In this document: positions 1-7,800 of the stretch, piece by piece
Position numbering within the stretch: position 1 is the first letter of the stretch
How the letters are laid out: every line of letters begins with the position of its first letter
DNA from: Granulicella sp.
Lineage (GTDB): Bacteria; Acidobacteriota; Terriglobia; Terriglobales; Acidobacteriaceae
Length of the DNA stretch: 10,956 nucleotides
Reading direction: 5' to 3'
Assembly: GCA_003133205.1 (NCBI GenBank)
Contig: PKWK01000345.1
Span: 1-10,956 of the forward strand
The notes under the pieces: generated by a model
Seen by the model: only the letters and a program-made list of their open reading frames with translations
What the model was told of the DNA's origin: nothing
The model's database searches: none
Made by a program: the position numbers and the translations under genes

Positions 1-439
1 GCGGTCCTGTTTCCACCCCGGGCCCAGCGTCCAGTTCCATCGTTGAGGAGGTTGCTTCGTTCAACTGCAGAGCGCCGTTCTCCCGCATCGTCCCCGTCAG
101 CTGATTCCGTCCAAGCTCGATGATGGCTTCAAGGATTCCTTCTCTGAAAATCTCCCCGTTGCATCCCGCCCGGCGCCGATTCGGAATCGAGCCAGCGTTC
201 TTGAAGCCGATCTGGAACAGATCCTGGAACTGGGCGTGGCACGGAGGAGTTCCATTCATGAACTCCTTCAGGGTGATATTGGAGACGATCAGACGGGAGT
301 GTGCATCGCCTTTGCCGTAGCCTTCGTAATCCTCGTGATACGCCCGGGCCTGCCTGGCGCTCCCGGCGAAGACAAACCAATCCTCATCGTGATCGTCCGT
401 CGTTACCCAGTAGAGCTTGATCTGTTTGTTGCTTGCCAT
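1..439 (-). CDS. Hypothetical protein, N-terminal 146 residues (runs off left edge)
   Basis: An open frame starts with ATG at 439-437 on the minus strand and stays open to the window edge, giving 146 complete codons with no stop. The protein begins MASNKQIKLYW. It has a very acidic early stretch (DDHDEDWF, residues 15-22) and an aromatic, charged segment around residues 28-44 (RQARAYHEDYEGYGKG). No signal peptide or membrane segment is seen, so a cytoplasmic location is likely. Two cysteines lie at residues 67 and 93. Codon choice is GC-rich at third positions and composition is protein-like, unlike the other frames here. A purine-rich GGGGAGAGAG lies at 460-451, slightly far from the ATG for a classical ribosome binding site. 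I do not recognise the family and assign no function. The gene is transcribed away from the rest of the locus, so it is probably unrelated to the sugar genes. Confidence 0.72.
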   Translation of the reverse strand, partial: MASNKQIKLYWVTTDDHDEDWFVFAGSARQARAYHEDYEGYGKGDAHSRLIVSNITLKEFMNGTPPCHAQFQDLFQIGFKNAGSIPNRRRAGCNGEIFREGILEAIIELGRNQLTGTMRENGALQLNEATSSTMELDAGPGVETGP

Positions 440-488
440 AAAACACCGTTCTCTCTCCCCCGCCGACTCAGCTGCGAAGGGAGAACAG

Positions 489-515
489 TGTAGCATTACA
501 TATCTCAGATATAAT
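489..515. promoter_or_regulatory. Palindromic patch upstream of the left-edge gene, possible operator
   Basis: Two inverted repeats touch one another here. TGTA-N4-TACA spans 489-500, and a perfect palindrome ATATCT-C-AGATAT spans 500-512. The patch is AT-rich in a GC-rich surrounding and lies about 50-75 bases upstream of the minus-strand ATG at 439. A TATAAT hexamer on the plus strand (510-515) overlaps it but has no good -35 partner. The geometry suits a dimeric repressor site for the left-edge gene. This is inference from symmetry and position only. Confidence 0.35.
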
Positions 516-794
516 AACGACGGACGATACGCGCGAACGTCTCCCCCCACGCATACATTTGTTTTCCCCGCCGGCGGCCCGGAGCAGCCCCGGAATCCAC
601 CCCGCCAGCCACCCGGACTATCCCGGGCTCCTGATGATTTCCTCACCCGCTCCCAACTCACTCCCAACCTTGCCCATGAGCCAATCCTCGACAGAAGCGC
701 GTTTCTCGTTACCAACACGTATTTGTTGGCCCAAGCGAATGACGACCTCGTCTGATCGCAATACGGCTTTCTTGAGTACGATGAATCGAATTAG
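516..794. other. Intergenic stretch without a convincing gene
   Basis: No frame on either strand shows a ribosome binding site, sustained GC-rich third positions and recognisable protein features together. Structures seen are a 10-base palindrome CCGCCGGCGG at 568-577 and a hairpin CCAACA-N6-TGTTGG at 712-729, neither followed by a T run. A minus-strand open frame spans 618-1031 but uses many rare codons (ATA, CTA, AGG, GTA) and looks non-coding. Confidence 0.4.
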
Positions 795-965
795 CCTAGC
801 AAGCAGCGCTCCTCCGACAGCAAAGGCTATCTTTGGATCACGGAAGACACCACCACGTACCAAGTCCGGCCGGCATACACAGGCCGTCTTATGGAGTTCC
901 CCACCGGCGAGGTCGTGCACGAGGGAGCCCGCCTGGCAGAGCCAATGCGTTCGCCAGATTCGTAA
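795..965 (+). pseudogene. Possible decayed 3' coding remnant
   Basis: After an in-frame TAG at 792-794, this frame reads 56 codons to a TAA at 963-965. Its composition looks like real protein: residues around 828-880 translate as YLWITEDTTTYQVRPAYTG, followed by RLMEFPTGEVVHEGARL. Third codon positions are mostly G or C, in contrast to the overlapping frames. There is no start codon or ribosome binding site near its beginning, and the frame upstream is interrupted by TAG and TGA. That suggests the 3' end of a gene whose 5' part is lost or frameshifted. I do not recognise the family. It could also be chance, so confidence is low. Confidence 0.25.
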
Positions 966-990
966 CGAGGGGTTCCGGCCTCGGCACAGA

Positions 991-1013
991 CCTTTCGAAA
1001 GGCCACTTCGGCC
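991..1013. repeat. Perfect 12-base palindrome and adjacent small hairpin
   Basis: CCTTTCGAAAGG at 991-1002 is a perfect palindrome. It is directly followed by GGCC-ACTTC-GGCC (1001-1013), which can fold as a short stem. The pair lies about 125-145 bases upstream of the dehydrogenase start at 1136, where an operator could sit. No clear promoter hexamer pair is visible between here and 1120. Confidence 0.25.
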
Positions 1014-1122
1014 CATTCGTGAATCCCGCAAACCGCCTAAGCGCGATAATCTAAGGGCACGATTGCGGCCACAGGCGTCGGCGCTGGGAATATCGTCTTG
1101 CTGTCCGATCGCTCTATCGATA

Positions 1123-1130
1123 AAGGAAGG
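1123..1130 (+). promoter_or_regulatory. Strong ribosome binding site for the sugar dehydrogenase
   Basis: AAGGAAGG lies five bases before the ATG at 1136. The spacing and strength fix this start rather than the later in-frame Met codons. Confidence 0.8.
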
Positions 1131-1135
1131 ACATT

Positions 1136-2701
1136 ATGAAGCACTTAGCGATCGCGGGGCTATTCCTGGCCATGGCATCGAGCAGCGCATCGGCGCAGGT
1201 TAACGCAGGCGAGCAGAAGTCAGACTTGAACCTGCCCTTCACCGTGACGCAGATCACGACGTTGAGTCTGCCATGGAAGATTGCTTTCCTGCCCGACGGG
1301 CGGATGCTCATCACCGAGAAGGTTGGCGGTCTGTGGCTGGTCACCCAGCAGGGAACAAAGACGCCCGTTGCGAACGTTCCGGCCGTTCTCTGGAAGGGTC
1401 AGGGTGGAATGCTGGGCGTCTACCTCTCGCCGCACTATGCCAAAGACCACAATGTCTACCTGACCTATTCCGAGCCGGGCGACGGCGGTTCGAGCCTCGC
1501 GCTCGCGCGGGCACAGTTAAAGATCGGCAACGATGCGGCGAGCCTCGAAGGGCTCCAGGTCATCTGGCGCGACGGCGGGAGGGGTTTGGGCGGACAGTTC
1601 GGCGCAGAGGTTGCCTTCTCTCCGGATGGCAAGTATCTCTTCCTCTCTTCTGGAGATCGGCAGCGCATGACGCCAGCCCAAGACCCTAACTCGCCACTTG
1701 GTAAGATCCTGCGCTTGACGCTGGATGGCAAACCGGCCCCGGGCAATCCCATGGCAGGCAAGACCGGCGCGGCCACTGTGCCAGTCATCGACCCGCCCTC
1801 GGACACGGAGAAGGCAAAGACGGCCCCGGTCGTACGGACGTACACCTTTCCCGGTCCGAACCTGACGCCCGCGGAGACATGGGCCACCGGCTTACGCACT
1901 CCCTATGGCCTGGCCTTTGCGCCGGATGGACGGCTGTGGGAGCTTGAACATGGTCCACGTGGCGGCGATGAGCTGAACCTGATCCTGCCCGGCAAGAATT
2001 ATGGCTGGCCGCTGGTCTCCTACGGACTCAACTACAACGGCGTTCCCATCCCCAGTCCGGATACGCGCCCTGACCTGACCAAGCCGGTGATCTACTGGAC
2101 CCCCGTCATCGCACCGGGCAACCTCATGTTCTACAAAGGCGCTATGTTCCCACAGTGGAACGGGTCGGCTTTTGCCAGCGGCCTGGCATCGATGGCGCTC
2201 ATCCGCATCACCTTCGACGGCAAGGGAGGAGCGCAGGCAGCCGAGCGTTGGAACATGGGCCGCAGAGTCCGCGACGTGGAGGTTGCACCCGATGGAGCGT
2301 TATGGATGATCGAGGACGCGAAGCCGGGTGGTCTCTTTCGCCTGACGCCATTGGGCATGGCTGTTTCGGTTCCGGAGGCACAGCCGGCAACGCCGGCCCC
2401 GGCTCCGAGCCGCTCCGCGACGCCGAATGACTCGAGTATCGAACACGTGAAGAGCGTCATCGCGGACAACAACTGTCTCGTATGCCATCGCATCGAACGG
2501 GACGGTGCGGACATTGCGCCGTCGTTGAATGGATTGGGAACGCGGCGCACGGCGGACCAGATACGAGCGGCGATTGTCAGTCCCCCTGCAAAAACCAGCG
2601 CTGGCACTCCCAACCCTATGCCTTCCTACGACAAGAAACTCACGGAAGAAGACCTGAAGAACCTGATCCACTACCTCAGCACACTTCCCCCTTTACCCTG
2701 A
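1136..2701 (+). CDS. Exported PQQ-type sugar (glucose/sorbosone) dehydrogenase fused to cytochrome c
   Basis: The product is 521 residues. Residues 1-20 form a signal peptide ending ASA before Q21, so the protein is periplasmic or exported. Residues about 35-410 match the glucose/sorbosone dehydrogenase beta-propeller family. Recognisable blocks are SGDRQ (172-176), TGLRTPYGLAFAPDG (251-265) and LWELEHGPRGGDELNL followed by the PGKNYGWP block (267-292). A Pro/Ala-rich linker (about 414-427) leads to a small c-type cytochrome with haem site CLVCH at 447-451 and a likely distal methionine at M495. Family members oxidise the C1 hydroxyl of aldoses using PQQ; the fused haem would carry electrons onward. 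One oddity: the family's catalytic histidine block (usually H-x-G-G-R-L) reads QFGAEVAF from residue 154, so both His and Arg appear replaced. Substrate and even PQQ dependence are therefore unproven. The gene is convergent with the hydrolase and has its own strong ribosome binding site. Confidence 0.88.
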   Translation: MKHLAIAGLFLAMASSSASAQVNAGEQKSDLNLPFTVTQITTLSLPWKIAFLPDGRMLITEKVGGLWLVTQQGTKTPVANVPAVLWKGQGGMLGVYLSPHYAKDHNVYLTYSEPGDGGSSLALARAQLKIGNDAASLEGLQVIWRDGGRGLGGQFGAEVAFSPDGKYLFLSSGDRQRMTPAQDPNSPLGKILRLTLDGKPAPGNPMAGKTGAATVPVIDPPSDTEKAKTAPVVRTYTFPGPNLTPAETWATGLRTPYGLAFAPDGRLWELEHGPRGGDELNLILPGKNYGWPLVSYGLNYNGVPIPSPDTRPDLTKPVIYWTPVIAPGNLMFYKGAMFPQWNGSAFASGLASMALIRITFDGKGGAQAAERWNMGRRVRDVEVAPDGALWMIEDAKPGGLFRLTPLGMAVSVPEAQPATPAPAPSRSATPNDSSIEHVKSVIADNNCLVCHRIERDGADIAPSLNGLGTRRTADQIRAAIVSPPAKTSAGTPNPMPSYDKKLTEEDLKNLIHYLSTLPPLP

Positions 2702-2717
2702 GAGTGTTGGGAAGCGA

Positions 2718-2756
2718 ACGAATCGCCGAGGCACTGATCGGCGCTCGGAGATTCGT
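2718..2756 (+). terminator. Hairpin downstream of the dehydrogenase
   Basis: Arms ACGAATCGCCGAG (2718-2730) and CTCGGAGATTCGT (2744-2756) pair at 12 of 13 positions around a 13-base loop, starting 17 bases after the dehydrogenase stop. An alternative inner stem CGCCGA/TCGGCG (2724-2729 with 2738-2743) is possible. No T run follows, so it may protect the 3' end or need a factor rather than act as a classical intrinsic terminator. Confidence 0.5.
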
Positions 2757-2788
2757 ACCGACAAGTCGGCATCGCATCAGGAATCCGG

Positions 2789-2827
2789 AACGCGGCGGCA
2801 AAACTGATGACAGGATGCTGCGGCGTT
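2789..2827 (-). terminator. Hairpin downstream of the GH2 gene
   Basis: AACGCGGCGGCA (2789-2800) and TGCTGCGGCGTT (2816-2827) can pair with 10 Watson-Crick pairs, one wobble and one mismatch, around a 15-base loop. On the minus strand it begins five bases past the hydrolase stop codon. No T run follows on that strand. It is probably a 3'-end structure or weak terminator for the receptor-hydrolase operon. Confidence 0.4.
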
Positions 2828-2832
2828 TCCCG

Positions 2833-4752
2833 TTATCTATTCGGATTGGCGACATCTTCCCACACCGGTCCCGGAAAAATATGTGACCCGACGTCCACCC
2901 CCAGAGTTGGTTGGACAGGACCGCCGGAAGCCGTACCATGACTGGCCCAGTCTCTGTAGGTGTTCTGCAGAACAAAGAACGCTTCCTTCTTTTCGCCGCG
3001 GTTCGAGATCAGACCTTTTCGGTTGTATCCGTCCTGTATGCCCGGGAGCTGTCGCATGGGTGACCGAAAGTCCATCAGTATCCAAGGACTCAGGCCACGA
3101 AATTGCGGGATTTTGGCGAGCATAGGAAGTTGATGCCGGAAGATGCTGGCCTGATACTCTTCGGTCCAGCGTTTGGTCTCCAGGCCGTGCATGCCAGCTT
3201 TTGCATCGCCGCCGAATTCGCTGACGATGAGAGGCTTCTGATAGCTGACGTGCCAGATGGTCGTGTCCGCGTCCTGCGGCAACTGCTCGTACCAGCCGAT
3301 GTATTCGTTCATGCCGATCACATCCAGGGCCTCACCCAGCGGATCGTCGACATATTTGTCGTGCCCCTCGGAACGAACCAGCAGCGCCGCGGTGACCAGC
3401 CTGGTCGAGTCGAGTGCGCGCACATCCGCGGCCAGCGTCTTCAGAAACGCCGTCCGCTCTGGAGTCATCGGCGTCTCGTTCGCGATCGACCAGAGCACGA
3501 TCGACGCCTTGTCCCGGTCTCGGCGAATCTCCTCGCGCAGCTGCTGTTCGGCCTTCGCAAGCACAGTAGCGTCGCCGAAGTGTTCAGCCCAGTAGACGGG
3601 AATCTCCGACCACACCATCAACCCCAGGCGGTCGGCGGTGCGAGTCATCCGCTGATCGTGAGGATAGTGCGCAAGACGCACATAGTTGCAACCCAGCTCC
3701 TTCGCCCAGCCCAGCAATGTGGCTGCATCCTCGTCGTTGTTGGCGCGGCCCCCGCGAATGGGAGCCTCTGCATGGATGGAGATGCCGCGAAGAAATACAG
3801 GCTTGCCGTTCAGCAGGATGTCCGTTCCGCGTACTTCAATCGTGCGGAATCCTATCTCGTCGTCAAGGCTGTCCTCCGCGGCCTGTAGGCGCACCTTGTA
3901 GAGCTTCGGTTCCTCCGGCGTCCACAACGCAACACCGGCGGCAGACAGCGAGAAGATAGCCCGGTTGTCCGTGCCAAGCTTGGCGGAAACGCTGCGGCCC
4001 AATTCCGGGAGCGAGACCGTGATTTGCTCGCCGGGTTCAGCGCCTTCGACATGCACACTGCCTTCAATGGCCGTGCGGTCACGATTCAAGTGCAGGTCAT
4101 AATCGTCGATGTACTGCGCCGGAAGATCGATCAGAGACACATCGCGCGTGAGCCCGCCATAGTTCCACCAATCCGTATTAAGCGTAGGCACACCGTCGGC
4201 AAGGCGCGTATTGTCGACGGCGATCACCACGAAGTTCTTGCCTTCGTGGATGCTGGCCGAGACGTCGCAGTCAAAGGCTGTAAAGCCGCCTTCATGAGTG
4301 CACGCTTGTTGCCCATTCACCCAGGCGATTGACTTGTAGTTAGCCGCTCCGATATGAAGAAACGTCTTGTGATTCGCGATCGGCTCGTAGCTGAAATCGC
4401 GCTGATACCACAGCAGACCCTCGTAGTAGAAAAGCGAGTCATGCTGTGTATTCCAGTCCCCGGGAACTTTAAGCGTTGGCGACTTGCTAAAGTCGTACTC
4501 GATCAGGCCATCGCTGCCGGTCTCCGGCGCGCCGTTGAGGAAAAAGCCATCCTTTCGCAACTCGCGATGGAAGGTATAGAGACCCCCGTCGTAGGGGTCA
4601 ACGATATAGTGCCAGTCCCCGTTCAGGCTCATCGTTTTCCGGTGATCAACATCAACCAGGACTGTTGACTTGCCTTGGCCGAAAGCCGGAATTGCAAGCA
4701 ACGCCAGAGCAACGGTCTGCACAGACAGTCTCTTCCACATAGGACGCTTCAC
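2833..4752 (-). CDS. Exported glycoside hydrolase family 2 enzyme (beta-glucuronidase/beta-galactosidase type)
   Basis: From the chosen GTG at 4752 the protein is 639 residues. Residues 1-25 form a signal peptide (KRPMWKR, a hydrophobic core, then AFG before Q26), so the enzyme acts in the periplasm or outside. A sugar-binding jelly-roll fold covers about 35-205 (SLNGDWHY, GLLWYQRDF), an immunoglobulin-like domain about 210-310, and a catalytic TIM barrel about 315-600. The acid/base is the Glu in WSIANETP (E426), and the nucleophile is the Glu in VSEFGGD (E512). The late motif PWILMDFRSP followed by GYNRKGL is typical of glucuronidase-like GH2 members. Exact sugar specificity cannot be read. 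The GTG start is chosen because AAGGGGAG lies six bases before it; the upstream ATG at 4797 sits in the loop of a strong hairpin and has no ribosome binding site. The gene follows the receptor gene in the same direction, 71 bases away, a likely operon for import and cleavage of one glycan. Confidence 0.9.
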   Translation of the reverse strand: MKRPMWKRLSVQTVALALLAIPAFGQGKSTVLVDVDHRKTMSLNGDWHYIVDPYDGGLYTFHRELRKDGFFLNGAPETGSDGLIEYDFSKSPTLKVPGDWNTQHDSLFYYEGLLWYQRDFSYEPIANHKTFLHIGAANYKSIAWVNGQQACTHEGGFTAFDCDVSASIHEGKNFVVIAVDNTRLADGVPTLNTDWWNYGGLTRDVSLIDLPAQYIDDYDLHLNRDRTAIEGSVHVEGAEPGEQITVSLPELGRSVSAKLGTDNRAIFSLSAAGVALWTPEEPKLYKVRLQAAEDSLDDEIGFRTIEVRGTDILLNGKPVFLRGISIHAEAPIRGGRANNDEDAATLLGWAKELGCNYVRLAHYPHDQRMTRTADRLGLMVWSEIPVYWAEHFGDATVLAKAEQQLREEIRRDRDKASIVLWSIANETPMTPERTAFLKTLAADVRALDSTRLVTAALLVRSEGHDKYVDDPLGEALDVIGMNEYIGWYEQLPQDADTTIWHVSYQKPLIVSEFGGDAKAGMHGLETKRWTEEYQASIFRHQLPMLAKIPQFRGLSPWILMDFRSPMRQLPGIQDGYNRKGLISNRGEKKEAFFVLQNTYRDWASHGTASGGPVQPTLGVDVGSHIFPGPVWEDVANPNR

Positions 4753-4758
4753 CACGGG

Positions 4759-4766
4759 CTCCCCTT
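4759..4766 (-). promoter_or_regulatory. Ribosome binding site of the GH2 gene, decides the GTG start
   Basis: AAGGGGAG on the minus strand ends six bases before GTG at 4752 and three before another GTG at 4755. It is 18 bases from the next ATG at 4740. This favours 4752 as the start and a product beginning with KRPMWKR after the initiator. Confidence 0.6.
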
Positions 4767-4782
4767 CCCAACTTGAGTGATT

Positions 4783-4813
4783 GGGGCGGCGGTGCAAGTT
4801 TTGCCGCCGCCCC
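4783..4813 (-). terminator. Strong GC-rich intercistronic hairpin between receptor and GH2 genes
   Basis: GGGGCGGCGG (4783-4792) and CCGCCGCCCC (4804-4813) are perfect 10-base complements around an 11-base loop, with CAA/TTG pairing possible inside the loop. It begins 11 bases after the receptor stop codon and ends about 17 bases before the GH2 ribosome binding site. No T run follows on the minus strand. The likely role is partial termination or protection of the receptor mRNA 3' end, lowering hydrolase output relative to receptor. Confidence 0.65.
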
Positions 4814-4823
4814 TGAGGATGGG

Positions 4824-7800
4824 TTAGAAGGTCAACCGTGCGCCGAGTTGGATGACGCGTTGAGTCCCGGCTGCTGAGGTGATGTTGCCCTGAGAGCTAG
4901 ACGAGATGTTCCCGGCGGACGGGTTGTTGAGACTCACCCAGTTCATGACGTTGGTCACTTCGACGCGGAACTGGAACGCCACTCCCCCCTCGAATTGAAT
5001 GTTGCGCAAAAGCGCCGCATCCATGTCCTTGAGGCCCGGCCCGACCAGGGTGTCGCGTCCCACGTTGCCATCTGCGCCGCCAGGGCCGATGCCGCCTACT
5101 ACACCAGGTCCGTTGGCCATGAACGAAGCTCCGGTGGGGTTCTTGAGGTAGTCTGTGCCATTGAACCATTGCGTCACGACGCTAGTTGGGCTCTGGCCAG
5201 TGGCACCGCATACACGGCAGCGGTGTGGATCGAGCTTGGGGCTGGGCCCGCCAGGATTGACGTTGGGGCGGCTTGAGCCCTGACTGTCAAAGTTCTTGTT
5301 GGATCCCGTGCTCACCGTAAACGGCGTGCCGCTCATCAAATAGACTACCGGTGAGATCTGCCAGCCGTTGACCACTTCCTGCACGATCTTGTTCGATCCG
5401 TGGAAGTAGTCGATTTTCCACATGCCGGAGATGGCAGCATTGCTGTTACGGTTTTGATCCATGAGGCCATATTCTTCGTCAAGGCCGCCGCCGAGGGCGC
5501 CGTATTTGTTGTTGAACAGGGTGAAGGGCTTGCCAAGCACTCCGAAATCCTGCGCGCTCATCCCTCCATTCTCCACCGGGTTTGAGTGTTCCAGAGCGCG
5601 GCTCCAGACATAGAAACCGCTGACTGAGAAGCCGTGTGACATCGACTTGGTCGCCGAGATTTGAAGCCCGTTATAGTTGGAGGTCTGGTCTGAGATCAGA
5701 TCGGTAATCCCGGTCAGGGTGCCAGCCGCACCGGCAGGGCCGGCATCGTATTGACGACGGACATCAGTGCTGGCCCCCGAAGTGCTGGGGGTGATGGTGG
5801 CGCCGAGGTAGTTGACGGTTGCGTAAGGCGCGTAGTTGGCGTCAAGGAAGGTTTGCAGGTGACGGCCAAGGGTGCCTACATACGCAGCCGAGGCGGTTAC
5901 GTTGTAAGGCAATTGCCGCTGCAGGCTGAAGTTGAACTGGTAGACCGACGAATATTTGACATTCGGGTTAATGGCTTCAATGCTTTGGCTCGGGTAGAAT
6001 TTCGGAGCGGACGGCGTGTAGGTGTATGGGAAGATACCTCCGCCGGAAGCGGTGCTCGGGAAGTTGTAAGCGGGGCCACCGTACAGATTTGTGAGGGATG
6101 GAGTGTTGCCAAAGTTGTTGCGAATGGAGAACGGCATGGCGTTGCCGGGCTGGTTCCACTCATTGCCGCTGGGAATACCATAGAAGATGCCCGCTGCGGC
6201 GCGAACCGAGGTCTTGCCGTCCCCAAACGGGTCCCATGCAAAACCGACACGAGGCGAAATGTGGGTGAACGACGTGGAGATGATGCCGCGACCGATTCCG
6301 CTGTCCCCAGGGAAAACTTGACCTAACGGAGCAGCCGGAGTGACAGTGGATTGCTGGCCGGGAACAAACGAGGCCGTCCTGTCATGGGCATCGACGGGAG
6401 GCGTATCGATATCCCAACGAAGGCCAAGGTTGGCCGTGAAACGATTCGTGATGCGGTAGTTGTCCTGCGCAAACGCCGCGATGTGCCACGTGCTCAGATG
6501 CGTGACATAATGCGAGTCCTGCTCAAATGAGCTGGTCTGGCCGCTGACAAAGTCCGAAAACACATTACCTGTGCTGGTGGGCGCCGAGTTGGCGAAGTTA
6601 ACGTCGCCATAATTATTCAGATTGGCGAGGAACATGGTCTTGTCGAGAGCGAACTCACCGCCAATGGCAAGACTATGTTTGCCCTTGGTCAAGTTGACTA
6701 TGTCGCGTAACTCATAGTTGTCGGAACCCGTGACCGGGCCGGCGTTCGGGTTGCCCGTTTGAAAAGCGCCAGAACCGAGGTTTATATAGGGCAGTCCGGC
6801 CGGGCCATCGATTACGAAGGGATTCGTCGTATTCGTGGTTTGAAAGCTGGCAAGGGTTTGGGTGGTTGGGCCGGTCACAGGGATGAGAGCGCGTCCGCCC
6901 ATGGCCCGCGTGAAGGTGAGCCAGGTCTGATTGGCCAAGCTGGGGTTGAAGGTGTGAACATCGGCGAGGGTGACATTCGTCTGAGCCGCAGCGGACTGAT
7001 TTCCGGTCCAATTGATGTTGCCGCCTCCGCTGGGAGTCGACTTGGTCTTGACAAAAAAGTAGGTCGCTGTCACATGGTCCGCATTGCCGACATTCTGGTC
7101 ATACTTTCCCAGGTATTCGTCTGAGTTTGTCGGAGTAGTGTACTCGCCGAGGTATTGCGCGCCGCCGCTCGCTTGGGTCGGGCCGGTGGGCAACGGAACG
7201 GAAACACCGATTTTGTTGTTTACGTTCAAGAAATTGGCAGCGGTCGGATCCAGGAGTGCCGTGGGTATGCAGTTCGGTTTGTCAGTCTGGCAACCCGGGC
7301 TGGAGTTTGTACCGTGGATGATGTTCGCGGGGACCCGCCAGGCGGCCGCGGTCGTGCCGAGCGGTTGCGGGAAGTACACAGGGAAGCTGTCCGCGGTAAA
7401 GTCGCCCGCGCGCTCGGCAGCCGTGGGCACGAAAGCGCCTGAGACCGGTGCTCCTTGTGTCTGGCGCAGACCGGCATAGCTGAAGAAGAAGAAGGCTTTG
7501 TCGTGCTTGATGGGGCCGCCGAAGGCTCCGCCAAAGTTGTTGCGGTGATAAGGGAGCTTCATCGGTGCCCCGGTAAGGGGGTTCTTGGTCGGAATCCAAC
7601 TAAAAGCGTTGAAAGCGGTGTTGCGGTCGAACTCAAACAACTCGCCATGAAACTTGTTGCTTCCCGACTTGGTGATCACCGTGACCACTGCGCCGGAGAA
7701 TTGGCCGTATTGAGCCTGGAATGCGTTGGTCTCTACGCGGAACTCTTCAAGTGCGGCGGGATTGGGAGCCGGGTTTCCGTAGTTGCGCATCCCGGTAATG

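Noticed and set aside
510..515. Perfect TATAAT hexamer on the plus strand as a promoter
   Set aside because: No acceptable -35 element lies 16-18 bases upstream, no plus-strand gene follows closely, and the hexamer overlaps a palindrome.
618..1031. Minus-strand open frame of 137 residues with a partly protein-like C-terminal half
   Set aside because: Many rare codons, no ribosome binding site at its start, and an implausible Arg/Gly/Cys-rich N-terminal half. It also conflicts with the better-looking plus-strand frame at 795-965.
559..1203. Plus-strand open frame of 214 residues running into the dehydrogenase start
   Set aside because: Low-complexity Ser/Pro/Arg composition, no ribosome binding site, and a 68-base overlap with the well-supported dehydrogenase start in another frame.
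3103..3888. Long plus-strand open frame of 261 residues
   Set aside because: It lies wholly antisense to the GH2 catalytic barrel, which has clear catalytic motifs. It has no ribosome binding site and its composition reflects the opposite-strand codons.
4753..4797. ATG at 4797 as the GH2 start
   Set aside because: It sits in the loop of a strong hairpin, lacks a ribosome binding site and puts hydrophilic residues ahead of the signal peptide. GTG 4752 has a well-spaced AAGGGGAG.
5751..6326. Plus-strand open frame of 191 residues
   Set aside because: It is antisense within the receptor barrel. The receptor frame is continuous and family-typical through the whole stretch.
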